Source of the DNA: BRH-c25 sp035627615
GTDB taxonomy: Bacteria; Bacillota; Clostridia; Lutisporales; Lutisporaceae
DNA: 64,000 bases
Direction of reading: 5' to 3'
Assembly (NCBI GenBank): GCA_035627615.1
Contig: DASPLL010000053.1
Span: forward strand, 1 to 64,000
Position numbers and translations under genes: made by a program. How positions within the stretch are numbered: the first letter of the stretch is position 1; each line of letters starts with the position of its first letter. This document shows positions 55,049 through 64,000 of the stretch, one piece after another. The notes beneath the pieces are model-generated. The model was not told the DNA's origin. It ran no database searches and was given only the letters and a program-made list of their open reading frames with translations.

Positions 55049-58000
55049 GTGCAGGGTGCCATTGTGACCGGCAAGCCGGTGCCTTTAACAGACGGTTCCG
55101 TTGTTCCCATATCCGCCAGAACCGGGGCGGATGGTTATGCCGCCAAAATAGATGGATACTTTTCAAAAAATATAATATCTGGCTCGGGAATTGAGCTGAC
55201 AGTTATCCATAACACAAATTCAGACATCATTACCGATTGGTACGAAAATAAAACCGTAACGGTGGACTCTCTAGACCTGGGAGAAAATGATATTATAATC
55301 GAACTTAGCAAGGTAAGTATGGCAACGCTTGAGGGAACAGTGACAGACAGCATGAACAGACCCATGAGAAATGTTTTTGTGACCATGCCTCAGACGACCG
55401 GCAGCAGCAAAATGATAAACCCGTCCGCACAAACAGATGGAAACGGCAGGTATTCCATGCAGGTGGCCGCAATAGCAGGAGAGGTATCCTTCAGCGCTGT
55501 TGGCAATGAGAAAAAAATCCAAGTTATACCCGGACCCGGCATAAACACCCTTGACGTAACCATGCCGCCTCCTGCTGAGGCAACTGTAAATATAAATCTG
55601 GAAACAATCGATTCTCAGGGGAGTGCATCCATTATGGATATTTTTACTTTAATCAGAGCCGGTGTACTGCATGTCAAGGTTGTGAATGAAATCCAAAACA
55701 CCTATGGCTATAGTGAATCCAATGATAATTATACTTACCGTATAAAAGGAAACCCGGGAGATACAATAAATGTTTATGCCGACGGCTCTAATATGTATTA
55801 TGGCAAGGCCACGGTAACAGCCGTCCTGAACGACAGCAACCACGCCGATATCAACCTTGCTTTAAAAGCAAACGGCAGTGTAAATGCTGTAATAACAGAT
55901 CTTTCGGGAAACGTCAGGCCGGATGTACTCAGGTATATGATTATTCACAACGCCGACAATGGCGGATATATTACCAGCGTAAGCTCTGCATCCTCTCGCA
56001 TTTCATGTGCTTTGCCCGATGGCAATTATAAAGCCGTATTAGCGTGGAAGGATATGCCGGTATACTCGATCCAGGAATGGGAGGACGAACTAAACTGCAT
56101 AATAACCGGAGAGTTCCGGGTGGAGAGCGGCAAGGCTCTTTTACTGGGTACGCAAAGGATAAATTATGAAGAAGGCGGCTATTTCAGCTACAATACGACC
56201 AATGATTTAACTTCCAGCCACAGTACTTCATTGCCCGGCCAGATAATAACACTGAGAGCTTCCTATGACTATGACATAGGCATGGTTAACATAGACCCGG
56301 GCAAGCTGGACCTTGTAGCGGCCATACCCTTTGGCGCCACTTATGTTGAGAATTCCGCCGTCAACAGGGTGACAAGAGGCAATACAGCTGCCGAGCCTAT
56401 TATTGAAATTGACGCCCGCACTATTTCTCTTGATTTAAAGGATGCCATACAGACGCAGGACGGTATAGCAGGCGCCCTGACATATCAGGTCAAGGTCAAC
56501 GATGATATGGCAATCTACAGCAATATTATGGCAAGCGCCAAAATGGAGTTTGTCAGCTTTGGTGTCTCATACTCAGAAGTGATAGGCGGAGTTACTCTCC
56601 CCACCACCCTGATTACCATGTTTGCGCCGGCCCATATAGCAAGAGATATACTGCTGGAAAAATCAATCAATCTCAACGGTTATGCGCCCGCCAACGCTGC
56701 CGTGGAGCTTTACGACGGAGAAATCAGGATAGGCGGGGCAACAGCGGGGGCTGTTGGTATATGGTCTGCCGATGTTTCACTGCCTGACAGGGGAGCCCCT
56801 ATTTATCATTTATTAAAAGCCAAAATAATGGTAGATGGCCAGGAGTATACCGATACAGCCTTGCTCCTGGCATCGGTTTACAGAGCAGTCATTACGGAGT
56901 TCAAGCTGACCCAGGGTTCCAGCACCGTTACTTTCGACCCCCGGGAAGGAGTCCATGCATTTCCCTACATTATCGGTACAGCGCCTGTTTATGCTGAAGT
57001 TACCTTCGATGAAGGCGACAGGGTAGAAAACGTAAAGATAGCAGGCTATGACACCGAGCGTCAGGGTAATAGCTTCAAAGCCCTTCTTTTGAGCTTCCCC
57101 AACGAAATAGTGGTGCAGTATGACGAAGATAATGCAAGCGAGGAGGAGATTCTCCAGTTTGACTTCGGCGAGACTCCCGACTATATAGTAAACGCTGATG
57201 TGGAGTTTGTGAACGGAACCGAAGATGATATAAACCTGGAATTCGGTGCGGACGGATATATCAATTCTCTCAGCATGCCGGAATTTAAAATAACCATGCT
57301 GGATCAGAGCACCAATATAAGCATAGGGGTGGAGGAAGTGAGCTTTGACCCCGCCGCTGCCCAAAATTACACCGATTTTGGAAACGGTCTGTTTGGCTAC
57401 GATCTGTCCCTTGACATAGTTGACGGCGAATATGTGATAACGGCGTATCTTGACAGGCAGCTGATTGCCATGCCGGAGGAATATCAGGCCAACAGGCAGA
57501 CCACCCTGCATGCCGCCGGCAATTCGCTCAAATTCGCCAAGACCATAGTAAAGGATGCGGGCACCTTCCAGGATGTGACGGGCGCCTTCGGCGATTTCTC
57601 AAAAGCATATAAGCTGACTCAATTGCAGCACGAATATGAAATGGCGCGCCTTGATATGCAGCCATACCTGGCGGATTATTATGAACAGCAGATGGCAAGG
57701 CTGGCCAAGGAGGTTCTGGTGGGCAAATCCCTGAGCCTGATAGGGAAGGTAGCCGAAAAAATAGGTAAACGCCAGGTGGTAATTGGAGTAGCGGCTCTTG
57801 TATATGGCCACTTGATAGACGAGATGTTCGACAATGAATTTAACTCCGATTATAACAGGCTTATGGGAGAGTTGAAGGCAATACGTAAAAATAACGGCGA
57901 CGACGGTAAAGAAAGCGACGAGGATAGAGGAATCCACTACAATGACGCAACCAATCCGGGGCGGAGCCGCGATACCGTGGCAAGGCCTACATGGATAATG

Positions 58001-59878
58001 GACCCCAGCGGCTTTGTATACGAAGCTGTGGAGGGCAACCGTATCGAAGGCGTGACTGCCACAGCGCTGTACCTTCCGATGGAAGAAGCCCCCGATGCGG
58101 CTGCCGCCAGGGCCAGCGAAGAGTGGCAGTTCTGGGATGCCGGATGGTATCTGCAGGAGAATCCGCAGACCACAGGCTCTGACAGAAGGTATGCCTGGGA
58201 TGTACCCGAGGGCTGGTGGATGGTGCAGTTCGTCAAGGACGGTTATCAGACGGCGTACAGCGATGCGCTGCCGGTGCCGCCTCCCCAGATGAATATCAAT
58301 GTCCCCATGGTGAAGCTGAGCCAGCCCGAGGTTGAAAGCATAGTATGGGGCAGCGGCGGACGCTATGTGGACGTATATTTCAGCAAATATATGGAGCTTT
58401 TTTCGATTGAAGCTGCAAATTCCGTAAGCCTTGCCGTATACGGAGACGGCAGCGCCGTTCCCGGGAGCGTCCATTCCGCTGTTCCGGTAAAAACAGGTTT
58501 TGGTGGACTCAACCTAACCAGGGTTGCAAGATTTATACCTGCTTCGCCTATGACGGTCGGCGGGCAATACAGCCTGACGGTAAACAAGGAAGTGTCGGAT
58601 TATGCAGGCTTTTCGATGGCGATTGATTATATTGGATCCGGAACTGTTCCCGCAGCCGCTGCGATAGAGAGCCTGACCGGCTCTGATATAACAGTAGAGC
58701 CGGGGCTTGATATCACCCAGGATGTGATGGATGCACTGACCTTTACACCCGTTGATCCGGCTGACGAAGGGCTGCTGGACACCAGAGCTGTATTTGTTTC
58801 CTCCAATGCAAACGTAGTAAGCATTTCGGATGACGGAATTATAACTTCGCTGGGCGAAGGCAGGGCACGGATAACAGCAACGTCAATCGATTCAGGCCTC
58901 GATGCCGACTTTACAGTAACTGTAGCCTATCCCCCCGCGGCAGTAAGGATCACCAATATGGAAATACTTGATGCAGGCGGCAGATATTTGACCGGTTTAT
59001 CCATCAAACGCGGGAGTACCTATGAGCTCAATCCCATTATCACACCAGACAATGCCACAAACAAGAATATGACATACACATGCGATAATACCGCAATAGC
59101 AACGGTCAGCAGAACCGGCGTGATACAGGCCGTTTCTGAAGGCTTGGCTACCATAACGACAAAGACAGAGGACCAGAACATCAGACAGAGGATACTAGTA
59201 AAGGTGCTGCCCCCACAGCAGCCGGGTGACGATCCGGATGACGATCCGGATGAAGATTCCCACAGACCGGGCAGCGGTTCGGGCAGCGGTTCGTGCGTAA
59301 CCACCGTTGTCCCGCCGCAGATAGTTTCCGCCCCTATGACTGTGCTTCCGTTTACTGATGTAAAAGAAACCGACTGGTTCTGCGAAGCGGTTAAATTCCT
59401 GTTTGAAAAAGGTATCACCAAAGGCGTGCCGGGAGCAGGATATGCGCCGTACAAAACCGTCACCAGGGCCGAGTTCATCACCATGCTGTGCCGCGCGTTC
59501 GGCATTGAGGAGAGAAGCGGAGAAAACTACGCCGACTCAGGCAGCAATTGGTATACCGGCTTTCTGGCTGCGGCCAGGCAGTTGGGCCTTGCTCAAGGCG
59601 TGGGCGGCAACAGGTTCGAGCCCGAACGCACCATAACCCGCGAAGAGATGGTGGTTATTTTATACAATTACTTTAAATCCATAGATAAAATCACCGGTAC
59701 CGGAAGTGCGCTGACCTACTCAGACAAGGATCAGGTCTCGGATTGGGCAAATGAGGCGGTGTCATACGCCTCGGCCAACGGCTGGGTCAACAGCAAAGGA
59801 AACAATATTTTCGACCCGAAGGGAGTGGCCACCAGGGCCGAGCTTGCGCAGATTTTATACAACATACTCAAGGAATGA
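55049..59878 (+). CDS. SLH-anchored surface protein, C-terminal part of the frameshifted subtilase-like gene
   Basis: 1,609 codons. The GTG at 55049 is just the first start in this frame; the sequence upstream (back to about 54965) is also coding, so this is the continuation of the 53274 gene. It has a carboxypeptidase-regulatory-like domain (about 87-170), long beta-rich segments, Big_2-like Ig domains (about 1214-1384), a Pro/Asp/Ser/Gly linker (about 1390-1420) and three SLH repeats (about 1430-1609). With the first part, the protein would be about 2,200 residues, anchored on the wall. The frame shift is in 54961-55026 and may be real or a sequencing artefact. Confidence 0.85.
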   Translation: MQGAIVTGKPVPLTDGSVVPISARTGADGYAAKIDGYFSKNIISGSGIELTVIHNTNSDIITDWYENKTVTVDSLDLGENDIIIELSKVSMATLEGTVTDSMNRPMRNVFVTMPQTTGSSKMINPSAQTDGNGRYSMQVAAIAGEVSFSAVGNEKKIQVIPGPGINTLDVTMPPPAEATVNINLETIDSQGSASIMDIFTLIRAGVLHVKVVNEIQNTYGYSESNDNYTYRIKGNPGDTINVYADGSNMYYGKATVTAVLNDSNHADINLALKANGSVNAVITDLSGNVRPDVLRYMIIHNADNGGYITSVSSASSRISCALPDGNYKAVLAWKDMPVYSIQEWEDELNCIITGEFRVESGKALLLGTQRINYEEGGYFSYNTTNDLTSSHSTSLPGQIITLRASYDYDIGMVNIDPGKLDLVAAIPFGATYVENSAVNRVTRGNTAAEPIIEIDARTISLDLKDAIQTQDGIAGALTYQVKVNDDMAIYSNIMASAKMEFVSFGVSYSEVIGGVTLPTTLITMFAPAHIARDILLEKSINLNGYAPANAAVELYDGEIRIGGATAGAVGIWSADVSLPDRGAPIYHLLKAKIMVDGQEYTDTALLLASVYRAVITEFKLTQGSSTVTFDPREGVHAFPYIIGTAPVYAEVTFDEGDRVENVKIAGYDTERQGNSFKALLLSFPNEIVVQYDEDNASEEEILQFDFGETPDYIVNADVEFVNGTEDDINLEFGADGYINSLSMPEFKITMLDQSTNISIGVEEVSFDPAAAQNYTDFGNGLFGYDLSLDIVDGEYVITAYLDRQLIAMPEEYQANRQTTLHAAGNSLKFAKTIVKDAGTFQDVTGAFGDFSKAYKLTQLQHEYEMARLDMQPYLADYYEQQMARLAKEVLVGKSLSLIGKVAEKIGKRQVVIGVAALVYGHLIDEMFDNEFNSDYNRLMGELKAIRKNNGDDGKESDEDRGIHYNDATNPGRSRDTVARPTWIMDPSGFVYEAVEGNRIEGVTATALYLPMEEAPDAAAARASEEWQFWDAGWYLQENPQTTGSDRRYAWDVPEGWWMVQFVKDGYQTAYSDALPVPPPQMNINVPMVKLSQPEVESIVWGSGGRYVDVYFSKYMELFSIEAANSVSLAVYGDGSAVPGSVHSAVPVKTGFGGLNLTRVARFIPASPMTVGGQYSLTVNKEVSDYAGFSMAIDYIGSGTVPAAAAIESLTGSDITVEPGLDITQDVMDALTFTPVDPADEGLLDTRAVFVSSNANVVSISDDGIITSLGEGRARITATSIDSGLDADFTVTVAYPPAAVRITNMEILDAGGRYLTGLSIKRGSTYELNPIITPDNATNKNMTYTCDNTAIATVSRTGVIQAVSEGLATITTKTEDQNIRQRILVKVLPPQQPGDDPDDDPDEDSHRPGSGSGSGSCVTTVVPPQIVSAPMTVLPFTDVKETDWFCEAVKFLFEKGITKGVPGAGYAPYKTVTRAEFITMLCRAFGIEERSGENYADSGSNWYTGFLAAARQLGLAQGVGGNRFEPERTITREEMVVILYNYFKSIDKITGTGSALTYSDKDQVSDWANEAVSYASANGWVNSKGNNIFDPKGVATRAELAQILYNILKE

Positions 59879-59900
59879 AGGCCTCAGGCCTTCATTCCTT
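59870..59900 (+). terminator. Terminator of the split surface gene
   Basis: A perfect 15-bp palindromic pair (59870-59884 and 59886-59900) includes the stop codon. The remaining 59901-60047 shows no gene. Confidence 0.75.
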
Positions 59901-60047
59901 ATCCCTTCCCCATCAGGACAAGGATCTGATGTTCCCTGCCGTCGTCAACCAGGTTTACAACGTTTCCGGGGCATTCCCCCTTACGACTGATACTCCGTAT
60001 CCTGTCACCCCCATCTGCTAACAGAGATTTTTTATAGTATATGCAGG

Positions 60048-60076
60048 TTGAAGGAATCTTAAGGAAATCGTAGAAT
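60048..60076 (+). promoter_or_regulatory. Promoter candidate for the transglutaminase-like gene
   Basis: TTGAAG (60048-60053) and TAGAAT (60071-60076) are 17 bp apart, 48 bp before the ATG, which has an AAGGAGGGG site. Confidence 0.6.
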
Positions 60077-60124
60077 ATTATTCATTGGAAATAATTTTCA
60101 TAGTTGTTTTAAGGAGGGGAAGGT

Positions 60125-61654
60125 ATGAGAAAATTCTATTTTATGCTGATTTTACTTATTCTTACATTACTGTTAAGCTCACTAATTATATACGCAGATA
60201 GTGATCCCGTCATTCAACCGCCTATCAGCAACTCCAATTCAGACAGCGATGGGGATGGGCTGCCAGACTTCCAGGAAAAGTATAAATACTATACAGATCC
60301 CAATAGTAAAGATAGTGATAATGATGGAACACCTGATGGAGATTGGGAAGAAAGAAGAGAGTATACCTACACTTTAAAATTCAATCTGCAGATTACCGGG
60401 CCATGGGATATAAACTCCATGAACAATGATTATCAAGATACTAGGATTATTAAGGAGACAAAGAATTATGCCGAGTGTGAAATAATATTATATCCTGAAA
60501 ACAGTATCAAAGAAGGAATAGGCAGAAATTATAGCTGGGGGGATTATGGTCAGGAATTTGACAAATATTTAAAACCCTACTTATATGCAAATTGGGATGA
60601 GCAAATGAAAAAGGACCTAATAAGTGAGTTAAAAGGAATCGGGATCGATCCTGAAAAATTGAGTGACAGAGATCTGGTTCAGAAAGTCTCAATTTGGATA
60701 GAGGGCAGTACAGAATCAATTGAATATAGACGTCCACCTCAATTCTATCTGAAATACGATAAAAACGGCAAATTCTATGTAGATGAAAAGTATAGACGCT
60801 ATTTTGAGGAATTTGTAAAGTCAGACAAAAGTATTACATTGGATGAGTTAGTCAACAAGCTTGTTCTGGGAAAACAAATGTATTACAACAAAGCTCGAGG
60901 TGCATGTACATCATCAACAACTTATGCAGCAACAATATACAGAGCCTTAGGGATTCCTACAAGGCATGTATGTACAACTAAAATTATGTTTAAAGATGAC
61001 CTATTACACTTAACTGAAAATATAAAAAATCCTTTTGTTAAAGAATTATTGTTAAGCACAAGAAAATCCTCCTCAAATCATATGTATAACGAGGTATACC
61101 TTGATGGCCGGTGGATACGAATTGATTATAATGAACTGGGTTTTAGCAATATCCAAGCAGGAAGAGGCATATATTATCAACATTATAGCCCCAATGACTT
61201 AAGTGAATTAAACATGGTGGACGATTATGGAGCTATGGTTTCAAGATCAGACTGGGGTCCATTTAAAAATGGGGAATTCTTTAAGCTGCTGGGTATGTCA
61301 GATAACTATGGTAAGTATTATAAGCCCCACTATGGATATGGGATTGATCCTGGTTTTTATGATGGCTATTCTATAGTCAGTAATGGTGATAATGAGTTTG
61401 CATTAGCCGCTCAAGCTTCTTGTGTAAAAGAATTAAGAAAGTTCAAAGATATGAAAGTTATAAATATCGATAGAGTAACCGAAGAGTATTTTAGTAACAA
61501 TAATGTATTAATTTCATCAGCTGATATTGAATACAATTACTTGCCAAACATAATAAGGAACCAAATCAGCAAGGACGAATATATGCGACTGGACATAGAT
61601 GATTATAAAACAATTAAAATAAATAAGGGTATGGTACTTATTATTAAAAAATAA
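60125..61654 (+). CDS. Secreted transglutaminase-like protein with Ca-binding thrombospondin type 3 repeats
   Basis: 509 residues. A signal peptide (about 1-24) precedes two Asp-rich Ca-binding repeats (SDGDGLPDFQ and SDNDGTPDGD, 41-73). A transglutaminase-like domain (about 230-345) has the triad Cys261 (GACTSSTTYA), His319 (SNHMYNEVYLDG) and Asp334 (IRIDYNE). Such domains cross-link or cleave amide bonds at the cell surface, but they also occur as structural folds. Its composition is AT-rich, unlike the gene before it. It is a single-gene unit with its own promoter and terminator; linking it to the SLH proteins is inference. Confidence 0.85.
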   Translation: MRKFYFMLILLILTLLLSSLIIYADSDPVIQPPISNSNSDSDGDGLPDFQEKYKYYTDPNSKDSDNDGTPDGDWEERREYTYTLKFNLQITGPWDINSMNNDYQDTRIIKETKNYAECEIILYPENSIKEGIGRNYSWGDYGQEFDKYLKPYLYANWDEQMKKDLISELKGIGIDPEKLSDRDLVQKVSIWIEGSTESIEYRRPPQFYLKYDKNGKFYVDEKYRRYFEEFVKSDKSITLDELVNKLVLGKQMYYNKARGACTSSTTYAATIYRALGIPTRHVCTTKIMFKDDLLHLTENIKNPFVKELLLSTRKSSSNHMYNEVYLDGRWIRIDYNELGFSNIQAGRGIYYQHYSPNDLSELNMVDDYGAMVSRSDWGPFKNGEFFKLLGMSDNYGKYYKPHYGYGIDPGFYDGYSIVSNGDNEFALAAQASCVKELRKFKDMKVINIDRVTEEYFSNNNVLISSADIEYNYLPNIIRNQISKDEYMRLDIDDYKTIKINKGMVLIIKK

Positions 61655-61684
61655 GTACACATGAACAAAATGGTCAGGTTAACA

Positions 61685-61720
61685 AAAGCAGAAGGGACGG
61701 TCTACCGTCCCTTCTGCTTT
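61685..61720. terminator. Bidirectional terminator, perfect 16-bp stem with GGGACGG core
   Basis: AAAGCAGAAGGGACGG (61685-61700) and its exact complement (61705-61720) around TCTA, flanked by A and T residues. It ends the transglutaminase-like gene and the converging carboxypeptidase gene. It is the best formed of the GGGAC/GTCCC hairpins with AAAGCAG arms. Confidence 0.85.
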
Positions 61721-61741
61721 CGTTATTCTTATGTAACCAGA

Positions 61742-62980
61742 TCAATTCCGGATTAGTTTCCATAATAATCCTGGTGGATCAATTTGCACTTTGTTTTGCA
61801 TCATATAGGTTTTAGATGTTTTCCCTGTCTGGATCGTCAGGGTTGCAACATCAGTACCTGGAGCAGCAGGTAACTTTACTTCCAGGGGATCTATTGAATA
61901 AGCTACTTTCATGCCCGGATAACCAAAGACCTGTATTGTCTCATTCACTATTAACTCACTTTCCGTATGCCAGGGAGTAGTAATTTTACCAAAACCATTT
62001 GCCGGAGGCTCAAGTGTAAATGATTTGAACTGCGGCCGGACCTGGTCCAAAATCTGAGCATTTGCCTCAAGTGCGCTTTTCAGGTTTTGATTGGCTTTCC
62101 TGCTGCCCAGCACAGCAGCTATAATATAATGCTTTTCACTTCCATTTACTACCGGTGTTGCTGACACAAAGCATCCGCCGGCTATAACACCGGAACCGGT
62201 TTTAATTCCCACAATACCATGCTTGCCTAACATAGAATTTACATTGTACACCTTCCCGGCAACAGGGAGGACTGCTTGAGGCATGGCGACAATTTCACGA
62301 AAGACCGGATCCTGCATAGCTGCCTGTGCAATTATTATTTGATCGACAGCATTGCTCACCGTAGCCTCATTTGCCCCACTGGCGTCGGCATAGTGTGTAT
62401 CTGTCATCCCCATAGCTTTGGCTGTTTCATTCATTTTGGCAACAAATGCTTCATTAGTCCCCGCAACCCATCGGCCTAATGTATCGGCGATATTGTTCCC
62501 GGACGGCAGCATCAAGCCTTGTAGAAGCTGCCTCTCTGTAAAGCTCTTTCCTAAAGCAACAGGTAAATAGGAATGATTATTTTGTATTGCATACTTATAA
62601 CCGGCGACATCCTCAGCAGTCATCGTCAGACTCGGTCCTTCTTCGCCAGGCTGTAACGGATGAGTTTTCAGAACCGTATATGCAGTCATTATTTTTGCCA
62701 CACTGGCAATTGGAATCGGAGTCTGGTCCGGCGAAGCCGCTATAACACCGAAAGTGTCAGTTCCAACGGCGGATTGGCCTTGCTCAGGAAAGGAAACTGA
62801 TAGCTCACCAGGCAAAACAATATTCTGTGCAGCTGCTGCAGTACCTACCGCCGGAATCGGGCTGCTGAAGCGAAAAGCCCCCATTGCACTCAATCCAACA
62901 ACTGCCAGGATAAAAAGCGCAGCAATAACCCCTTTGGGGGTAATATTAGTAGATTTTGATGACTTTGAAGTATCAGACAT
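61742..62980 (-). CDS. D-alanyl-D-alanine carboxypeptidase (PBP5/DacF type)
   Basis: 412 residues. One membrane segment near the N-terminus (about 17-33) anchors an outside catalytic domain. The penicillin-binding motifs are intact: SVAK (Ser93), SGN (Ser160-Asn162) and KTG (Lys260). A C-terminal beta-domain (about 320-412) follows. It would trim the terminal D-Ala of peptidoglycan pentapeptides. The ATG has GGAGG upstream. It converges on the transglutaminase-like gene and shares its terminator. Confidence 0.93.
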   Translation of the reverse strand: MSDTSKSSKSTNITPKGVIAALFILAVVGLSAMGAFRFSSPIPAVGTAAAAQNIVLPGELSVSFPEQGQSAVGTDTFGVIAASPDQTPIPIASVAKIMTAYTVLKTHPLQPGEEGPSLTMTAEDVAGYKYAIQNNHSYLPVALGKSFTERQLLQGLMLPSGNNIADTLGRWVAGTNEAFVAKMNETAKAMGMTDTHYADASGANEATVSNAVDQIIIAQAAMQDPVFREIVAMPQAVLPVAGKVYNVNSMLGKHGIVGIKTGSGVIAGGCFVSATPVVNGSEKHYIIAAVLGSRKANQNLKSALEANAQILDQVRPQFKSFTLEPPANGFGKITTPWHTESELIVNETIQVFGYPGMKVAYSIDPLEVKLPAAPGTDVATLTIQTGKTSKTYMMQNKVQIDPPGLLWKLIRN

Positions 62981-63417
62981 AATAACCTCCGATAATTTTA
63001 TTAAAACCTAATATCCGATTTTGCTACAGTGAAACAGACAATGTAAAATACATGTCATAACTCCAACTTCTCTAAGTAAACAATCCCCCCATCAATGAAA
63101 TTTTGTTCTTCATTTTCCAGCTGCCTTTGAATGTGAACCACCTAATTGTCCACCAACTCTCCAACATGCTCTATCATAATTTCTTTTTTCACTGCCCTTT
63201 TTCCTGCTGGATTAACCTGGTTTTTATTGGAATCTCTATTCATGGCATACGAAAGCGTATTTGAACAACTCGCTTATTTTTTGCTGACATGATTTCATAA
63301 TGTTAAATCTAAAAGCAGACTTTAACGCGAGGTTTATGTCCATATAAAGCAAAAACACTGCATTCATCTAAATACAGTGTTTTATATGAAAAGCAAAAAG
63401 AACCATCCCTTCTGCTT
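62981..63417. other. Intergenic region upstream of the carboxypeptidase gene
   Basis: No gene is seen. It contains a terminator-like hairpin AAAACACTG (63352-63360) and CAGTGTTTT (63375-63383), and a decayed GGGAC/GTCCC hairpin directly after the helicase stop (AAAAGCA 63389-63395, TGCTTTT 63413-63419). Both would end the helicase transcript. The promoter of the carboxypeptidase gene must also lie here. Confidence 0.5.
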
Positions 63418-64000
63418 TTAATGCTCTCTCTGTAATAATGGCGTACACTTTCCTGAATAGTATACGCATAACACATGAAGCGCTCTGGTGCAGGCAGTAT
63501 AAAACAGCAGTCTTTCCTCTTCACAACAGTAATTTCCATTTCCTGCATTATAGATCAGCACTACATCAAATTCCAGACCTTTTGCAAGATAAGCAGGTAT
63601 TATTACTGCGCCATTCATATATTCTTCATCCTCATTGGTTATGGCTTTAACCTGAACCTTATCCTTTAAGCAGCCATACACTTCATTCGCTTCTTTTTTA
63701 TTCCTTGTTAAAATACCAATAGATTTATAGCCTTTATCCTTATATGCTTTGATATCCTCGTGAATTCTTTTCTTTATGTCCTCTTCCTGAGGAAAGCCAA
63801 GCACTAAAGGTTCATCTCCGGATCTTTCCACGGATTCATCGGCAGCTTCCCTCTTAAGAAGAGTTCTCGAAAACTTCGTAATCTCTATTGTAGATCTGTA
63901 ACTTTTCGTTAAGTTCATTATGCATGTATTATCCTGTGGGAATATATGCGAGATATTGTTGTAGTCGCCGACATTCATATATGGGTTTATCGATTGATTG
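63418..64000 (-). CDS. HelD-type UvrD-like helicase, C-terminal part, 5' end outside window
   Basis: The frame is open to the right edge, giving about 193 residues. Helicase motifs of superfamily 1 are visible: a LNQSINPYMN-like motif III end right at the edge, KSYRST (motif IV), AKGLEFDVVLI (motif V) and LFYTACTRAL (motif VI). The order and the short tail match HelD, the RNA polymerase recycling ATPase of Gram-positive bacteria, but other UvrD-like helicases are possible. The Walker A part lies outside the window. Confidence 0.8.
   Translation of the reverse strand, partial: NQSINPYMNVGDYNNISHIFPQDNTCIMNLTKSYRSTIEITKFSRTLLKREAADESVERSGDEPLVLGFPQEEDIKKRIHEDIKAYKDKGYKSIGILTRNKKEANEVYGCLKDKVQVKAITNEDEEYMNGAVIIPAYLAKGLEFDVVLIYNAGNGNYCCEEERLLFYTACTRALHVLCVYYSGKCTPLLQREH

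Noticed and set aside
57599..58474. 291-codon minus-strand frame opposite the split surface gene
   Set aside because: Opposite a coding frame with clear domains, rich in His and Cys from antisense codons, no start signals.
1..64000. Insertion sequences, prophage or integrase-based element
   Set aside because: No transposase, integrase or phage structural gene was recognised in any frame; gene decay here shows no mobile element at its borders.

Overview
The window looks like a chromosomal segment of an anaerobic, low-to-moderate GC Gram-positive bacterium of class Clostridia. Pointers are the strong AGGAGG-type ribosome binding sites with many TTG and GTG starts, a PPi-type phosphofructokinase, several S-layer-homology (SLH) surface proteins, TRAP and ABC uptake systems with lipoprotein binding proteins, and Gram-positive style TetR, LysR and AraC regulators. 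I see no insertion sequence, phage or CRISPR array.

Layout. 1-2585: a sugar-type ABC permease pair with a membrane-fusion (HlyD-like) gene cut by the left edge, divergent from a two-component system (2861-4853). 4920-13952: a 3,010-residue SLH surface protein, followed by a perfect 29-bp palindrome and a PAS/GGDEF/HD-GYP signalling protein (14209-16917). 17426-22119: glutamate synthase large subunit and a tRNA-Glu(CTC). 22186-24437: a Lon fragment, a 25-codon small gene and a PPi-phosphofructokinase. 24495-29414: an Fe3+/2-aminoethylphosphonate-type ABC importer with an MBL-fold hydrolase. 29717-34453: a large cNMP-domain protein, a MYG1-family protein with a non-standard start, and a Mut7-C RNase-like protein. 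34494-41483: a LysR regulator, a TRAP transporter, a dihydropyrimidinase-like enzyme and a two-domain nitrilase-like amidase, probably one uptake-and-breakdown pathway for a cyclic ureide or pyrimidine-type nitrogen source. 41800-47539: SLH remnants and small surface proteins, a DUF2975/XRE/DUF4173 membrane operon and an AraC regulator. 47782-52952: a TetR-controlled MFS plus FtsX/ATPase efflux-type operon with two matching operators. 53274-59878: a GC-richer, very large SLH protein whose subtilase domain is collapsed and whose frame is broken once. 60125-64000: a Ca-binding transglutaminase-like secreted protein, a D-Ala-D-Ala carboxypeptidase and a HelD-type helicase cut by the right edge.

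Themes. Cell-surface biology dominates: about a third of the window encodes exported SLH or wall-linked proteins. Several of these are degraded (SLH remnant at 41800, twice-frameshifted gene at 44556-45476, split protein at 53274-59878), which suggests rapid turnover of surface genes, although indel errors in the assembly could explain the frameshifts. A family of hairpins with a GGGAC/GTCCC core, often flanked by AAAGCAG/CTGCTTT, sits at gene ends across the window.

The strongest leads are the dihydropyrimidinase / tandem-nitrilase / TRAP cluster, the collapsed subtilase, the MYG1 non-canonical start, the small gene whose start codon lies in a hairpin, and the palindrome family. I did not find a clearly new defence or mobile system.
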